From positions 80,543,141 to 80,607,140 of the forward strand of contig NC_079487.1 of NCBI RefSeq assembly GCF_020520425.1: a stretch of 64,000 nt of DNA, read 5' to 3'. How positions within the stretch are numbered: position 1 is the stretch's first letter; every line of letters starts with the position of its first letter. Positions 11,890-24,800 of this stretch are shown here, piece after piece. This stretch comes from Spinacia oleracea. Lineage: Eukaryota; Streptophyta; Magnoliopsida; Caryophyllales; Amaranthaceae. The notes beneath the pieces were generated by a model that made no database searches, was not told the DNA's origin, and was given only the letters and a program-made list of their open reading frames with translations. A program made the position numbers and the translations under genes.

Positions 11890-14800
11890 TCTATTCTAAT
11901 ATTTAATAGCAGGGATGTTGGAGAGCCACGTGGCCCCCCCCTTAAAATTTCAATGTTTAATTAAATTTTTTAAAAAAAAAAAAGAAACATAAAAGTCTAA
12001 AAAACCGAAAAAGAATAATCAGTCTTATTCTTATCGTCCCTTTTTTCTCCATCTTTCGACTCTCTCTTCCAACCTTCAAATCTCTCCTCCAATCTTTGCA
12101 TCTGAAAATCCAAACTAAATCAATTCATCAATTCAAGCATCAATTATATTCAAGATTAAAACCTATATGAAATTACGAGTTTAATTTGTTCGTTGATTAC
12201 TTGATTCCGTAGCTTCGCTTCATCTCCGTAATTCTCTCTTCTGACATCTCTGAAACGACACACTCCTTCGGATTTTAATTCCCGGACTTTTATTCTTCAT
12301 TCCTTCCCCTCTCCCAAGTAGTAATTTCAACAATTGCTCTCATCAAATTCATCCCCCCTTTCATTATTCCTGTTTTAACGATCTCAGATTTTCCAAAGTA
12401 AATCAAAATATCAGATCTCATCCTTCGTTGATCCGTATGTGGGTTTGTTTTATGGCCCTGAAAGTTGCTATCCAGTAATAGATTTTGATAAAAATTTCAT
12501 TTCTCAGTTTGATTATAGATTTTATGTTTGATTGTTATTGCAAATATAATGTTGTTGTTGTTGTTGTAGATTTATAAGATGAATACAGATGAGCTTTTCT
12601 ATTAAGAAGAAAGAAGAATTTGGTATTGCTTTCATCATTGAAGAACAAGGAACAAAATGGTATTGCATTTTTAATAATTTGTTTCCTTATGTTGTCATGG
12701 AATTTGGCCTACTTATTTTGGGAGGATTTTAATGGCAAAAGATCGTGGTATTGTTTTTGTTGTTTAAGATTTTAGATGATTTTCCATTAAGAGAACAATT
12801 TCTAATCCTTTTGTAAATCTTGAACTTTTTCAGGGTACATATCATTTTTCAGGATCAATTTGCAATATTGGGTAATCCTTTGTTCTATTGATTGCCCTGC
12901 TGTTTGTTAGAAATTTAGGTTGTTTTGGACAGATTTTAATCAGAAATATTGGGGTTTAATTGCAATCAGTTATGAAATTTTGGTTGTTGGGATTTAATGA
13001 CTTTACATAAATTCATAATCTAATTTCAAGATGAATTTTCTATCGAGTAATTCTTTTGTATTTTGAAGAACTTTGTAGGGTACACACTACAGATTGCTAA
13101 TGACTATGTATTGAATTCATTTTTGAGAGAATCAGTGGTGTAAGATTGGAGTTGGATAAAGAACATGTACATTATGCAAAAGAATAGGTACTTTAATTCT
13201 TGATAAACACAAGTATATAATGTAGCTTCTTTAATTTCATCAGAAATTCGGATTTGAAATTTTTGGTTTGTAGTTCATGTTTCCAATATATGAATAGGAC
13301 TGTTTGTATTTTGTTGTGAGTATTATTGAATTTACTTTGACTGGGTACTGCTCATTTTCAATAATTTTTTTGTCATTTTTACTTGAAGACATTTGAATGA
13401 TGCAAAGTAAGTATTTTTTACCACTTAAACATGCAATTCTCCAAGTCTATTTATTTTATTGATCTTATTTCAGGAAACATATACTTTGACTTCAAAAAGG
13501 GACATAATTACTAGATCAAAACATTCATGGATTTATTTTCGAATACCTAAAAAAATTTTAGTCATTACGTTTGTGAGTTGTCTAATTTTATATAATTTTA
13601 GTACGAGTTTGAGAAATTTAGATTCTGATTTGCATGCCTTTGATTCAGAATTGGGTTTGTTTTTGCTAATTTAGGTTGAAGTGTTGTGTTTAAATACTTG
13701 CAATTTCAGTTTCCTCTTACCCTGTATTGTATTAATTAAAGGCTTATATTTGTTTTTGAGGGAAATTAAAGGTTTAGTTTGTATACACCTATTAATGTAG
13801 TTTTTACTTTAATATACTACGACTTATTTGATTGTAGTGTTGTAAATTTGTTTCTAACCGCGGGTTCTTCTGATTTGATAAGTCAGGTTGGATAAACATG
13901 TTTGGCAGAAGACACAGCTTATCCCTGCCCGATGAGGTGATAACCTTTATCTTTTTGCTAAGCTTTGAATTATGATCCATGAATGGATGTCTCAGTTTAA
14001 CCGGTGATATCAAGCTATGTGAATTGCTATAATGCTATGAAAGACCTGATGTTTAACTTTTTGGCTTTTGCTAAGTTATGATCAATGACAGGATGTAGGT
14101 TGAATGATTTTGATTTATGAGTGAAATTGTGTCTTTATTTTATCTTTATTCTTATCACCTTTAAATGTAAGAGAATTCTTATAAGTGACTTTACCATCAA
14201 TGACTTCTCTAAACTCTTCCATCAGTAAATAGGCAACAATTAAATGGTTCAGCTATTTAGGATATAGACTAATTGGGTTAATAAATCAATAATATCCCTG
14301 TTTTCAGCCTCTACTCTAACTCACAATCTCTTTACTCTGAACTACTGATAGATTTTTATTTGACCTCTCTAAGTTTGTTTTTTCTTTCAGGTTGGAATGA
14401 GCATTTTTAATGAAGATAAATCATGGTGAGGGACAAGATGAATGTCAATATCTTTGTTTAGTACCCCATATAAATGTGGTCAAAATACTAAGCGTTTAGT
14501 TTGTATACACTGATTGAACAAATACTAAGCGTTTAGTTTGTATACACTGATTGAACTTGGTTCATGTTAAGATTTTCTTGCTCTTTTAGTTTCACAGTGA
14601 AGTTCAACACATATCAAGTATTGGATCTTATGTACTTATTAGTAAGATGTAATAAATTATACGGAGTATTTCTTATTTGTTTCAAGATTTTATCTCAAGA
14701 GAGTGTAAACTCTCTATAATGGGCAAACAAGTGTTTGTGAAGTAGATCTTCATATTGGTTGGAATGGTTGCAGTTTCTCCTAATCAAGCTTGCACCTAAG

Positions 14801-15094
14801 TTAGACAATTTCACTAATATATGTAGTTGGTGTTACCATCAAATTTTATCCATTTTATACGTATTTTTGATTTTGGGTTCTAAGCACATTTAAAATGTCA
14901 TAACACTTTAATATTATCTTCTTTGATTTCACATTTCACATAATTATTTGACCGAAATAGCTAATATGTACCATACAAAACAACAAAAAACATGCATAAC
15001 AAAATGAAAAAAATGAAAAGAAAATTGATGAAAATATAAAAGAATCACTTTTAAACTAAAATAGAAACCGTGCGTTGCACGGGTATAAAACTAG
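11890..15094 (+). mobile_element. Non-autonomous Helitron
   Basis: The 5' end TCTATTCTAATATTTAATAG follows an A, and the 3' end is CTAG followed by T, the A/T target expected for Helitrons. A 15-base hairpin (15068-15082, arms CCGTGCG and its near complement) sits 12 bases from the 3' end. No Rep or helicase reading frame is visible. The interior (about 12030-12700) looks like a gene leader with pyrimidine-rich segments and intron-like T-rich stretches, so it may contain captured gene sequence. The 3' end at 18465 is an alternative terminus for the same 5' end. Confidence 0.65.
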
Positions 15095-15450
15095 TTTATA
15101 TTATTACTTACCAAATGAGTCTATTGTTGGAAGAGTTCAGTTATCAGAAGAGTATGACTAAGCACCTTCCTTGTCTTCATGATACGAACTATAGCTGCAT
15201 CAACCTATGATTTATGAAAATATACGAACTATAGCTGCATCAACCTATTATTTATATTATTATTATTACATTAGTTTTCCAATGTTATTACTTACCAAAT
15301 GATCAGTCTACTGTTGTAATATGTCTAAGCACACTTCATGATCTTATTACCCAAGGGAAAAGGTAGCATCCTACATTCCTACATAACACTGTTTTTCAAA
15401 ACTAGAAACCGAAATGCATAATATATGAACAAAAGGTCTTGCGCGCATAA

Positions 15451-15735
15451 GGTGTACAATAAATTTATTGTACACCAAGATAACTTTTATGTAGTTTTTT
15501 TGTAACTTTAACCTATTTTTCTGTAACTTTTATATTATAAAATTAAAAAGTTGATAGATAAACATTTTAAAGGGTTAAATAATTAATTTACTCATAATTA
15601 GTGATTTTGAAGAATAATTTTTATTCAAATGAAAAAATTTATCATTAAAAAATAGATAATTTTTACATATATAAATATAACTTTTAAGCATTTTGAGTCA
15701 ACATTTACTCCGGTGTACAATATTTATTGTACACC
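15451..15735. mobile_element. MITE-like element whose two ends are both palindromes
   Basis: The left end (15451-15476) is a perfect 26-bp palindrome beginning GGTGTACAATAAA. The right end (15712-15735) has the same 11-bp arms around a 2-base centre. The 235 bp between them are AT-rich and non-coding. I could not define a target duplication. Each end could fold on itself as well as pair with the other. Confidence 0.55.
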
Positions 15736-18435
15736 CATTATAAATAAGAATTTGTGATATATGAAAGTCTATTTTTCTTTGTCGTTATTTAAGGGATTGC
15801 TTCTTACCGGATTACCTATTTCATCAATTACTTTGACTTGTAATTTGTATAAAGAGTTTGAACCATAATATTGGATTACAACTTGATTTTATATAAGTCG
15901 ATCTTAATTTGCAATGTTTCCTTGTAAAATGAATGATTTTATCTAAGTCTTAATTTGTTACTAGATTTGACCGTAAAAAATCCGCAAGTTCTTTGGAGTA
16001 ATCTAAAGGAAAAGTATGACCACCAGAAAACTGTGATATTACCTCGAACTCGTTATGATTGGTTACATTTAATACTATAACACTTTAAGTTTGTAAGTGA
16101 ATGTAACCCAGCTATGTTCAGAATTAATTCACAGTTGAAATTACGTGGAAAGAAAATCACTAGGGACATTCTGTACTCATCTTACTTTGCCCGTTCTCAA
16201 GGGTTACGCGCGACCCTTAGCGTTCTCTTTCCCTCAGTTAATTAATATTGATCTTACGTGATACGTTTAATATTGAAATTATTAAATTGATACTTGTTGT
16301 TTAATTACTTATTTTATATACTCAAAACGTTTTCAAAACTAAAATTATTTATTTTACAGGATGGAGTTGGAATTACTCAGTTTATCTGATTTTTGGGAGT
16401 GCGTCTCTCTTGTCTCTTCCTATTTATTTTTGCAGGTTGGTAAAGGTACTTGGCTACGAGTGAGGAGACGCTTAGAATAACCACCTAGTCAAGAGACAAT
16501 TTCTATTTCAGTCTAAGTTGGATTTGTTATTTATTTTTATGGGATTTGGTTGTAATATTTTATTGGTCACCTTTAGACCACTTAGTTAATTTTGACTTTA
16601 ATGATTTTAAATTGTTTTGTTGCTTTGCATTTATTTTCTATAGAGAATAAATGTAGCATGACACTCCCAAGGTTTGGACGATTGTTTTATGAAATAAAAA
16701 TAGGGTTTTTGGTTATATAAAAAGGTCCAAATTTTGGGGGTGTTACACTTTGTGTATTCGGTCAATTTGAATCATTTTCTCATTTGGGCATCTCTTAAAA
16801 AAAAACCAATTACTTTGAGTTTATGATTTTTTAGCCGGTCACTATGAAATTTGGATATACGTACAATTTGTAAAATAAATGGGATTTTGTGTATTGCAGA
16901 CTTAAATTCCCCAATTGTGGCGGAGTTAGAGGGCCAGATCCAGTACTCTGAGAAGTACTTTGATGATACTTACGAATACATGTATGAATTTGGAATTTGA
17001 ATAATAAAATATTTGGGGATTTTATTTTTCTGGTTTGATAATTATTAGGATTTTTAATTAGGTGTTGATAATTTAATTTCGTTTTGTGATTATTTTTTGG
17101 TATGTAGTTCTTCTAGGTGAAGTTGCTTAGTTGTTTGATCCGATTTTGGTTTTAGTTTCCTTCATTTTTTTTATTATTGATTTCGGATTGCCATAATTGA
17201 ACAATACTTGGGTTGTTCGAGATTATATCTAAATTTGATGCTGTAGAGTTAAAGGATTTTTAAATTGGTTATGAGAATTACATAGATGATTGTTGGGGTT
17301 GGTGAGACGCGCGATGTTTGGAATTGAATTTGAATATTATGGGTTTCAGTTTTGGTACCCTTTTAGGTTCTGCCCTCTTTTGTTTAAATTGATGGTAATT
17401 TCATATGGAGTAATAATTTCAATACTCTGAAAAATGTAGTTTATTCGGGTGTTAGTTCTATAAGTAATTTTGGAAAAACAATTCGAGTTTTGAAGATGTG
17501 AATTTGAATGCATTTAGATGGCCATTAGAGGGTATATTGATAACTCACTTTTGGTTTGAATTAAGAGTTTGTATTTAGCTAATGGATTTTATTTAGTTTG
17601 TTTTTTCCGTTCCTTTTGTTTTGCATCCTTATTGATACTGAATTTCATTGTAAATTACTAGATTACTATTTTCATTTTTGTTCATCAAAATTATTTTACT
17701 CTTGAAAACATAATTGTTAAGAAAAAAAACGTAGAGTAGGATAAAAGAACCAAAAAATATTGGGCATTACTCATTACTCCGTAGTTAGCAAAGCAACCTA
17801 TTAAAGAGTAGAAGTAAATACACCAAACAATACAATTGAAAGTACTGTTATATTATGCATAAACAAATTAAACTACACTATTTGAGGAAATTCTATGTGT
17901 CCATGTCTTCAATATTCTTTGCCTTTATTCAATTTATTCAATTTATTTAATTTCTTTTTGGGAATTTGTTTGAATTTTTCTTTCCCCGAATTTGTTATGT
18001 TTTTCTATAGGAAATTATGGAAATTGATTTTTTTTTCCTTTATTTGTGTTTTGCAGATTTATCAAGAGCAAAGAATGATTGCTAGAAGAATAACAATACT
18101 CTTTCATTGTTAGATACAATGGTGCAATGAGAAAACTCAATGTTACTGCGAAATTATCTTGTTTATATGTTTACTTCTTGGACTGTTAGTAACCTTTTGA
18201 GGAGGATATTGCTTTTCACGGGAGCTATACCAATCTTTCTGAATAGAATTAAGCAACTTCTGTGAATTTATGTATTGTTGATTTAAAAAAAATAAACACT
18301 ATATTGTTGTAATATTTAGATGTTTTAATAGAGATGGTGTTAAATTTTTCTTTAAAAGAACTTTGGGAGTAATTTCTCTTGCCTATTATTTTAGGTGATT
18401 AGATGTAATAACACACTTTTTAGTTTTCATATACT
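15736..18435. other. AT-rich non-coding tract with LTR-like piece
   Basis: No host gene is supported. The piece at about 16540-16746 ends in GGGGGTGTTACA, like the 3' end of a Gypsy LTR, but no partner LTR was found. The rest is T-rich, with intron-like sequence and short open frames with no recognisable domain. It probably belongs to the Helitron whose 3' end is at 18465. Confidence 0.35.
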
Positions 18436-18465
18436 CGCGCACGCATCGCGTGCATATAAAACTAG
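18436..18465 (+). mobile_element. Second Helitron 3' terminus
   Basis: A perfect 6-bp stem with a 3-base loop (GCACGC, ATC, GCGTGC; 18439-18453) is followed by ATATAAAACTAG and then T. The ending matches that of the Helitron at 15094 (TATAAAACTAG). The matching 5' end is either the one at 11890, with a second Helitron nested inside, or one I could not recognise between 15.1 and 18.4 kb. Confidence 0.6.
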
Positions 18466-19456
18466 TTTAAACATTAATAAAAGTATTGCGTCAAAGATAA
18501 AAGTTAAAGTGATACAACTATTTTGAAATATATAAGTAGTACGCTACAAAAGTTTAGCATTTTGTCTTTAGTATTCAAGTCATTCCAAATTATGATCCAG
18601 TGGACTATTGTATAAGACTATAAGTAATTGTACAAACGAGACACTATGAAAAAAAATTAAGAAAAATGAATATTTATGTAGTGTTACTTCCCGGAGAAAC
18701 AAGCTTTATTACTTGATCGTTATCAAACTTCGTATTAATTAATTAGCTTTTGGCCCGTTTTAGGTACGAGCTATATTTTAGGAAACTCAATTAAAAAAAA
18801 TGGTAAATTGGCATACCAAGATGATAAAAGTATAAATGTATAATACTTCACTAAAAACTTTCACTTATAATTTTGATAGTACGTAGACAAATTAAAATTT
18901 CCAAGATACATTGGGTTGGAAGATTACTTTTATGGAATATATTATGAGCTTCCACAAGACCACAAATACATTCTTAGGTTAAGAGTATAGCTTTTATCCA
19001 ATGGGCTTTTTAAAAAATGAGAATAAGAGAAATATGCTAGTACAGAGTAACTAAGCTAAGCATATGTATTCTTTGGATTAAACCAAAGAAATCCACAAAT
19101 CTTCAATATGCTAAGAAATTCACGATTGTTGTTTGTTGGATTAAAAAAACTATGTTTCAATTGCCAAGTATACATGAAGTTCAACACCATATCCTTCGCA
19201 TCACAATCAAGAAAACTACCAAAAAGGAAAATGAACTAAGAATTAATAGTTGTTGATCAAGCTAACCAGACGTGATATGTCAAAATTCTGGAAAATATCA
19301 AAGACTAAACCATTTTTTTAAAACTCAAAATTATGCTTACAGAGTTAGGGGTGTGGTAGTAGTCGATGTCATACAGATTTCAAAACAAAAATGCATCTAT
19401 GTTGTCGGTTTTTTAAGTCGTTTGTAAAAGAACTTGAAATATGATAATGACTGAGG
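18466..19456. other. No gene seen
   Basis: AT-rich sequence between the Helitron end and a hAT element. I see no coding frame, RNA gene or repeat with defined ends. Confidence 0.4.
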
Positions 19457-19803
19457 TAAAGATGGTTGTGTGCCGGGCCGGCCCGAAGCCCGATCCGACC
19501 CGGCACGAAAAAAGCACGGTCCGACACGGGCACGAAATCGTGGGAAGTGGGCCTTAATTTTTGGAAAAAGCACGACAAGGCACGACACGACTCGACCCGA
19601 CACGACAAAGCACGCTAATTTTAGTAAAATTAGCCTTAGGCACGACGGGACGGCACGACCCGAAAGCCCGTGGGCTTGGGCCGGGACTAGGCCCTTTTTA
19701 ACTTTTCGGTCCGACACGACACTGCACAAAACAATGTGGGCGCAGCCCGATTAGGCCCACAACCCGTGGGCTCGACCTGAAGCCCGGCCCACGGCCATCT
19801 TTA
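19457..19803. mobile_element. GC-rich non-autonomous hAT element
   Basis: 347 bp with inverted ends beginning TAAAGATGG on both sides, continuing through GTG(T/G)GCCGGGC. It is flanked by a perfect 8-bp duplication GACTGAGG (19449-19456 and 19804-19811), diagnostic of hAT. The interior is a run of GCACGAC/CCCGACACG words, so it is far more GC-rich than its surroundings. The open frames across it on both strands follow from that composition and are not genes. Confidence 0.9.
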
Positions 19804-19811
19804 GACTGAGG

Positions 19812-20529
19812 CAAGTCAGGCAACGGGATGAAAAGAAAATGCACCGTTGATTTAAATGGGCTAAAAAATGAATATAATGATACCATTAACTAATACCAAT
19901 CTCATTAGAAGAAATATTTTTTCAGAAAACAATGGGGTGTGCATGAATTAGAAGTTCATAATTTTAACTTCCACCCACCTATAGGAATATAGTAAAATTC
20001 TTTAGAATGAAGAAATTTAGCAAAATAAGCTAGGTAGGAATGTCGGTCTATAAAAAATTGTAAACATGTAGGTTTAATAAAATAGTCAAATTCATTAACC
20101 CGAGAACTATAACCATATGAAACGTTTCTCATTCTTGATTCACCATAACCGTCAATGTATTAATCAATGTCTCTAATTAAATTGTTCTAAACGGTTAAAC
20201 TAAAATTGGAAAGGGAAGGATAAAAGGTTGAGGTAACTTATTATGTATTAAATGAAGAATTGATTATGTATTCTTGGCCACGTGTCTTCTAAGTAGTGAT
20301 GATTATGTGTCCGCCACGTGTCTTCAAAATGGCCGGTGTTACTTATGTGTCCATAAACTAGAGTTGGTTTTCCTTTTTAAATATTAGGTATTGATGTTTG
20401 TAGGTCCGATTCGATCAAATCCGAGAGCCAACCAGTAGGTCTCTCATCGAGCCAAACCTTGACACTATTAGAAGTCACAAGCTCACAGCTTATTAAACAA
20501 GATGATGAGATATGCCATTATATACATTA
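19812..20529. other. No gene seen
   Basis: Non-coding. Two GCCACGTGTCTTC words (near 20279 and 20313) form a short direct repeat, a frequent Helitron or MITE internal feature. No ends could be assigned. Confidence 0.35.
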
Positions 20530-21434
20530 TCTCTATTATATAAGTCAAGAGGGGAGGATTATTTTCGTAATCACGCTTTTTGTGTCCCATGTAAAATACT
20601 AAAATACCCTTCGCATTTCATATTTACATATTATTGTAAATCTGATTATTTAGTTTTTTCACGGCAAATAATTACCTATATATATTAGCTATATAATCTT
20701 TGATTTTATTCTGTAAATCAATCACGGCAAATAATTACCTATATTAGCTAGTTAATTATACTCCTGCATGTATATTAGTTGTCAAAGATACTCCTAGAAA
20801 TCAAGCTTCCATCAAACAATGTAAGTAGTACTCCCTCCGTTAATATAGTGCCCGTTTGACCAAAATCACGGTTATTAAGGTAAATGATAACATTGATAAT
20901 AAAAACAATAATAATTTGTACTTTCAAGATAAAGTACATGTTAGTTGGCAAAAATGGAGAGATAAATTATAGATTAAAGGTGTGTACATAATAAATAGGC
21001 CTAAAAAGGACAAAAATCAAGCACATGGGTTGAATAAAAGTCAAAAAGTACAATTTTCAAAGTAAAAATTAATGGTTTAAAATAGAAATAGGCACATCAT
21101 TTAGGGACACCATTTTAGAAAAACAGGCACTATATTATGGGACGGAGGGAGTATGTGATTAACATCAATGCGAAATACACAAATTCATTCATTTCTGAAA
21201 TATGGGCTTCATCTTTATGTCATTTTCTTTACGTTAGTACTACAATTTAGATTTTTCGTCATATAATACATGTATGTAAATTCTTTTTTTATCTAAGAAT
21301 TATTATAGCTAATTTTTATTCATATGAACATTTTAAACAAATTTTCTAACATATTATTTATTGTAATTAGTTGTCATAACATAATTGTTAGTTTTTATAT
21401 CTCGCACGCATAGCATGCATATGAGTCTAGCTAG
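20530..21434 (+). mobile_element. Short non-autonomous Helitron with nested Stowaway
   Basis: The 5' end TCTCTATTATATAAGTCAAG follows an A. The 3' end is CTAG then T (21431-21435), preceded by an imperfect hairpin (GCACGC, ATA, GCATGC). CTAG occurs twice in a row here, so the end could also be 21430. Removing the 321-bp Stowaway leaves about 580 bp. No coding capacity. Confidence 0.7.
20831..21151. mobile_element. Stowaway-type MITE nested in the Helitron
   Basis: 321 bp with ends CTCCCTCCGTTAATATAGTG and the complementary CACTATATTATGGGACGGAG, and TA on both sides. It inserted after the Helitron was in place. Confidence 0.9.
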
Positions 21435-21756
21435 TTCTCTATAGCGAAACCAAAAATGAAATGGCCATGAAAAGAATAAATAAAAAAAATAGCTAAGACA
21501 TCGGCTAGCGCACAATAATAGCCGTTTCATCTCCAAAATCATGAATTATCCGAAAACATGAGCGGACAATAAATTTGACTTTTGAATTGGATCAATAAAT
21601 TCTTGTGAACTCAAAAACAATAAAAATAAATAAAAACGTACGGAGTACTTCATAACATGCATATATAGAAAATTAGCAATAAATACTGAGCGATGTATAG
21701 ACATTAGCGCATAGCCAAGTAGCCAACCAAATAATAAACAATATAATAAAATCATA

Positions 21757-21772
21757 CATATATATATATATA
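21757..21772 (+). promoter_or_regulatory. Likely TATA element of the EG45-like gene
   Basis: A run of TA dinucleotides 75-90 bp upstream of the start codon at 21846, at a spacing suitable for a plant TATA box with a short leader. Position and composition are the only evidence. Confidence 0.4.
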
Positions 21773-21845
21773 GATTGTTCTTTGGTACGGAGTAGTTTGA
21801 GATATAATTAATCAATCAATCATTCTAAGCTACTGAAAGGAAAAT

Positions 21846-24800
21846 ATGGGTATTCAAAGTCATCAACTTTCGCAACCACGCCGGCAGAAATGGATATTAC
21901 CACTCTCTCTCGGCCTTTTCTTCGTCTACCTTATTCCCCTCGCTTATGCTACTGACTTTGGCACGGCTGCGCGTTACAGCACACCCTATATACGTAAGTA
22001 TTCTTTCAATCTCAATCATCTACTCGATCTATATATTTTAATTACTATGTCTTTTTCAAATCATTAGATTTCCGGAATATATTATTTCAATCATCTACTC
22101 TATATATTTTAACATTTTCGTCTATCTTTTTTAGTTAAGAGATGATAAAAGACAATTTTTATTTTATTTTTAGGTGGTAAAAAACAATTTTTATTTTTTT
22201 AGGTGGTAAAAAACAATTTGTCAATTTTTTAGGTGCTAAAAAACAATTTAACCTTTTTTTTTAATGGAATTTATCATAAAACAATTTGTAATTATAAACG
22301 GTTTTATAAGAAATGAAAAAAATGAAATAAGAATACCCATTCTCATCCAAGAACCTGTGATTTGGTATCTCTCTCAAAGAACAAAAACAAAAAAAATAAC
22401 GGTTTTTTCATGAAATGCCCCTTAGGTTTCACGAAATGCCATCAAATACACCCGCGCGTTTCAAAATACATAATATACCCCTATTTAAACTTATTTGCAC
22501 CAAATGCCCCTAGAATTAACGGAAGTCTAACTCCGTTAACATTAACTCTTAATTAATCTAACTAATCCTAATTTAACCATAATTAAATACCGATTAGTCT
22601 AATTAATCATAATTAACACCTAATGAACCTTAATTAACTCTAACTCCCCTCTCTCCTCTCACTCTCCTCTCACGCCTTTTTCTGGGTATCAAAATGGTGA
22701 ACCCAACCACAATATTTCCTTCTTCAAACCATCTTCATCAAACATCAATTGCTAACTCATGTAGATATGTACTTCATGATATATGTTGGTTACTTGAGTA
22801 GCTTGGGACGGTGACGAAATCGGGAGGTTCAGGAGCGGATTTTTTAGGATCTGGCGGCTGAGGGGTGGTTTCAGGCTTTAAGGGCGGAGGGGTGGTTTCA
22901 GGCTTTGAGGGTGGCGGAAGAGGAGAGACAGTGTTGAAAGCGGAGGTGGTGTTGATGGGTGATTGGACCTCCATTGGTGGTGGTGGTTGTATTTGTGCTT
23001 GCTGCTCTCGTGAATGGAAAGTCAAGTTGACAGACATTGATTTGGCTGCCCTCGATTCCAATCGCTGCTATTCTACTCTCCTATTTGCTGCTACTGCTGC
23101 TATATATCTCTTCCTGCAGAAGAACTCAACCCCAAGAACGAAAATAAGAAAACAAAATCGAAAAAGAAATTAAAATTTAAAGACGAAATTCATTCTAATC
23201 TACGAATTGTTTCTGATTCTCTAATCTAATTCTAACTACCCTGCGCTATTCTCTTTCCTAGCTGTTATTCTACCTCGCCCAATACAAATTTGAACTTCGT
23301 TCTAGAATTTGTTCTTCAGCATTTATGTTCTTCTTTTTGGTTCGAGGGAGCAGCTGCGATTAGAGGAGATAGAGAATAGCGCAGCAGGAATTGTTTTATG
23401 TTTTTCAGATTTTAATTTTTGTTGGTTTTCCTATTTTAGATTTTGCAGCTGGGTTGTTCGTGAGTATATAATAGCAGCAACAACAACAACAAAGGGCGAA
23501 AAACAGCAGAATTTGGGTAAATTAGAGAGAGATTAGAGCCACTAGAATTCCAATTTATAGTTTAGATTTTCGATTTTAGGTATTAAACTCTCAAATTTTC
23601 ATATTCTCTTCTTCAATTTTTTGGGTTTTGTTCTTGAATTTTCAGATTTATTTTTCTTCAATTTTGGGCTTCAAATTCAATTGTATTTGTTAGCTAGAGT
23701 TAATTAGAGGCAATTAGAGGTTAATACTAACGGAGTTAACGGCCGTTAGTCATTAAAGGTATTCAAGGGCATTTGGTGCATTTTTTTAAGAAATAGGGGT
23801 ATATTATGTATTTTGAAACGCGCGGGTGTATTTGGTGCATTTCGTGAAACCTCAGGGGCATTTCATGAAAAAACCGAAAAAATAATCTACAAGACCTTCT
23901 CGTTTCCCTTCTTTTTCTGTAGATTTGTTCATGTACTCCACTACGTAAGTTTTAATTCGCATGTGTCAAACACTTAAGATTTGTAGACCTCTCTGAATCA
24001 TAGGCAGACCTCTCAAAATAATGAGAAATATATAAATTGACTATTAACTGAAATACTCCGATCCATAAATCAAAAAATCAAACAGTATCAATCTTGATTT
24101 TTTTGATTTTTCAAGGAAAAAGGAAATTTGTTCAAATTTCAATCTAATTACTCCGTAATGATTTGAGATTATGATAATAAGGCTAAGTTTATGATTTTCT
24201 ATGTTAGATGAAGAAGAATATCATGGAAATAGAATCATGTTCTCCATTAATATATATTTTCCAGTTAAATTTCAATTGTTGATCGGTGCAGCGGTTAGAA
24301 AATAAGAGAAGATATAAAGAAAGAGAAAATCGACACAAACAGGAGAAGATATATAGAATCACGTTCTTCATTAAATTTCCAGGATTTCACACTTCTCATT
24401 GACAACAAATCAACGATGGAGGTTCTGTGAATCGAGGAAGAAAGCACGAAGATAGAAGGAATTTTAATTACTTTTTTATTTTTATTTTTATTTTTAATTT
24501 AAAATCAACGGTTCAGATCAATCAACGATAATGAAGGGTTAAGATTTAGAGTCTTATCGTGGCTACCACTTTATTGTAGGCATTCAAAAGCCTTCCCACT
24601 TTCTATATGTTTTTGAGCTACTTTTGAGGAAGCTCAACTAGAATTCTGACCAAATTATAATCAAATCTTGATCAATTAATTTATAAATTACTTGTTGAAC
24701 TAACTAATTAACCGTCAACTCTAAGCTAAGGATTATTCCTATCTAGAATATGCAACTTGTACAACTAACTTTATTACTACGTATGTAATTTGAAAATTTG

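Noticed and set aside
19369..19886. Open frames of Arg/Pro-rich type
   Set aside because: They lie across a GC-rich hAT MITE and its flanks, with no recognisable protein.
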